A DNA stretch of 64,000 nucleotides from JAAOII01 sp965207705 (GTDB lineage Bacteria; Pseudomonadota; Gammaproteobacteria; CBDBNL01; JAAOII01), in contig OZ242292.1 in assembly GCA_965207705.1 (NCBI GenBank), positions 1,674,001 to 1,738,000 on the forward strand, read 5' to 3'. Shown here one piece after another: positions 62,696 to 64,000 of this stretch. Below the pieces are notes generated by a model. That model made no database searches and had not been told where the DNA came from. It was given only the letters and a program-made list of their open reading frames with translations. Both the position numbers and the translations under genes were made by a program. Numbering within the stretch: the stretch's first letter is position 1; every line of letters starts with the position of its first letter.

Positions 62696-64000
62696 ATGAA
62701 CTCAAAGGATAAAGAGGTAAATAAAGGGGAAGGAGAGTTGTCCAATAAAGGGGAGGGGCAGACAACAGATAAGAATCAGAAAGAAGTAACGACGGTAACT
62801 TCTGTATTAGAATTTTTAAAGTGGGTGGAGAAATTAAATGGAACAGAAATTCTTTTTAGAGGACAGAGTTGCTGTGCGTGGAAGGTCGAATCTGGTGCCA
62901 GGCGTATACATAAAAGTGAAACTGCCACTAAGGGTGAAACATCACATAACCGCAATATCATTGACCGTGCTGAGATACAAGGTGTTTATGATGAATCAAT
63001 TTCTAAGATAACAAATACTGACTGGGGGTTATTAGCGCAACAACAGCATCAAGGAGCGGCCACTTCTTTGTTAGATTTTTCAGCTAGTCCATTGGTGGCA
63101 TTATTCTTTGCTTGTCAAGAATGTCCAAAAAAATATAAATGTGAATGTGTTTTTTTACGTTCTAGCAAATGCAATAATTGCAAAAAATATTCCAAAGAAA
63201 AGACATGTAAATGTAAACAACAAGGGGGTAAAGTGTATTCTATGGTAGTAGATGACCCTAATCAGTTTGATGAGTTTGATTCACTGAGTAAATTACAAGA
63301 TAAAAAGAACTATAAAGTGGAGAATGTAATTACGGGGCATAAATCAGTCTATTGGAAACCGGGACACATTAATAACCGTATAATTGCCCAACACTCTTAT
63401 TTTGTGGTTGGGGGACAGATTGGTAATTTTCAGGAATATTTTATCCCAGAATCTTTAAAATCTTGTATATTAGCAACTCTATACAAATTCTATGATATTA
63501 AAAGAACTAATCTATTTCCTGATGAATCAGGATTTGCTGAGTCAAAGTCAGTGAGACCTCAATATACCGTAGTATATTTAGAATACTTAGATGCAGGATT
63601 GAAGTTTCATAGAAGTGGAAAATATGATAGGGCAATAGAAAGATATACTAAAATTATTGATAGCAAGGGGTATAAGAATCCTTATAAAATACAAGCGTAT
63701 AATTACCGCGGAGTTTCTAAATTATCTTGGGGAGACGTATACCAAGAAAGTGGAGTATATGATAAAGCAGAGGAAAAATATCATGAAGCTATTGAAGATT
63801 TAGAACATGTAGAAAAAAGGAGTGCTGAAATATATAATAATTTGGGGCTTGTTAGATATAGCTTAGGGCAGAATAAAATTAAACTAGTACAAATTAAGAA
63901 AGCAATAAAAGAATATGAGTTGGCATCAAAAAATTTTCAAGCATCATTAACACTTAATGAATTATCTTCTGAAACCTATAATAATATTGGGCTTCTTAAT
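62696..64000 (+). CDS. FRG-domain protein with eight-Cys insert and TPR region, 3' end outside window
   Basis: An open frame of 435 codons that runs off the right edge. The head is rich in Lys, Glu and Gly. The FRG domain has 'ILFRGQSCCAWKVESGARR', 'WGLLAQQQHQGAATSLLDFS', 'ALFFACQEC' and 'HINNRIIAQHSYFVVGG'. Where its siblings have a short loop after the 'ALWFAC' helix, it carries an insert of about 35 residues with eight cysteines as two units of C-x2-C-x(5 or 7)-C-x-C. TPR-like repeats follow ('AEIYNNLGLVRYSLGQ', 'SETYNNIGLLN'). It is a more distant member of the FRG-TPR family of 35.9-47.5 kb. Confidence 0.85.
   Translation, partial: MNSKDKEVNKGEGELSNKGEGQTTDKNQKEVTTVTSVLEFLKWVEKLNGTEILFRGQSCCAWKVESGARRIHKSETATKGETSHNRNIIDRAEIQGVYDESISKITNTDWGLLAQQQHQGAATSLLDFSASPLVALFFACQECPKKYKCECVFLRSSKCNNCKKYSKEKTCKCKQQGGKVYSMVVDDPNQFDEFDSLSKLQDKKNYKVENVITGHKSVYWKPGHINNRIIAQHSYFVVGGQIGNFQEYFIPESLKSCILATLYKFYDIKRTNLFPDESGFAESKSVRPQYTVVYLEYLDAGLKFHRSGKYDRAIERYTKIIDSKGYKNPYKIQAYNYRGVSKLSWGDVYQESGVYDKAEEKYHEAIEDLEHVEKRSAEIYNNLGLVRYSLGQNKIKLVQIKKAIKEYELASKNFQASLTLNELSSETYNNIGLLN

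Overview
The window looks like a chromosomal segment of an AT-rich proteobacterium, most likely a gammaproteobacterium, and possibly host-associated. The taxonomic signals are the F1 ATP synthase genes atpH-atpA-atpG, a Na+-pumping oxaloacetate decarboxylase (oadGAB), an aapJQMP amino-acid transporter, bacterioferritin, an Fe-type superoxide dismutase and a BepA-like M48 protease. Several FN3/GLUG lipoproteins, a glycosyltransferase and many eukaryote-like TPR proteins suggest life in contact with a host or in dense communities. This is inference from gene content, not a phylogenetic result.

From 1 to about 34.3 kb the window is mostly housekeeping: the end of an ATP synthase cluster without atpD/atpC behind atpG, tRNA-Arg(CCG), an M48 protease, a GLUG lipoprotein, a CDF metal exporter with lipA, an HD phosphohydrolase pair, dprA-sodB, aapJQMP, tRNA-Pro(CGG)-bfr-oadGAB, an FN3/GLUG lipoprotein followed by a glycosyltransferase and znuA, rpiA and pssA, two YHS-domain proteins, a Ca2+/Na+ antiporter with a malate dehydrogenase, and a DCC-family protein with cca. 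Nine copies of a GC-rich palindromic repeat lie behind genes here, always in the same orientation as an adjacent upstream gene.

From about 34.5 to 61.2 kb the DNA is strikingly AT-rich and has no clear copy of that repeat. It behaves as an accessory and probable defence island. Its first half is an expansion of FRG-domain plus TPR proteins (four complete here, a fifth entering at the right edge), interleaved with a 243-residue protein family of unknown function (two intact copies and one deletion scar). Its second half holds a GmrSD-like DUF262/DUF1524 protein, two small unknown genes, an operon of a PLD-SNF2 helicase, an Eco57I-type adenine methyltransferase and a membrane pentapeptide-repeat protein, and a KAP-family P-loop NTPase.

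A recurring feature is gene starts that sit 5-8 bases behind a consensus -10 box (TATAAT or TATAAA) with no room for a ribosome-binding site, suggesting leaderless mRNAs. It is seen at lipA, both GLUG lipoproteins, the TPR/FRG cassette genes and the helicase. Two FRG-TPR genes carry a 19-codon leader frame whose stop overlaps a TTG start (TTGA).

The best candidates for something undescribed are the repeated cassette of an FRG-TPR protein with the 243-residue partner, the helicase-methyltransferase-pentapeptide operon, and the fifth FRG protein, which carries an eight-cysteine insert in its FRG domain.
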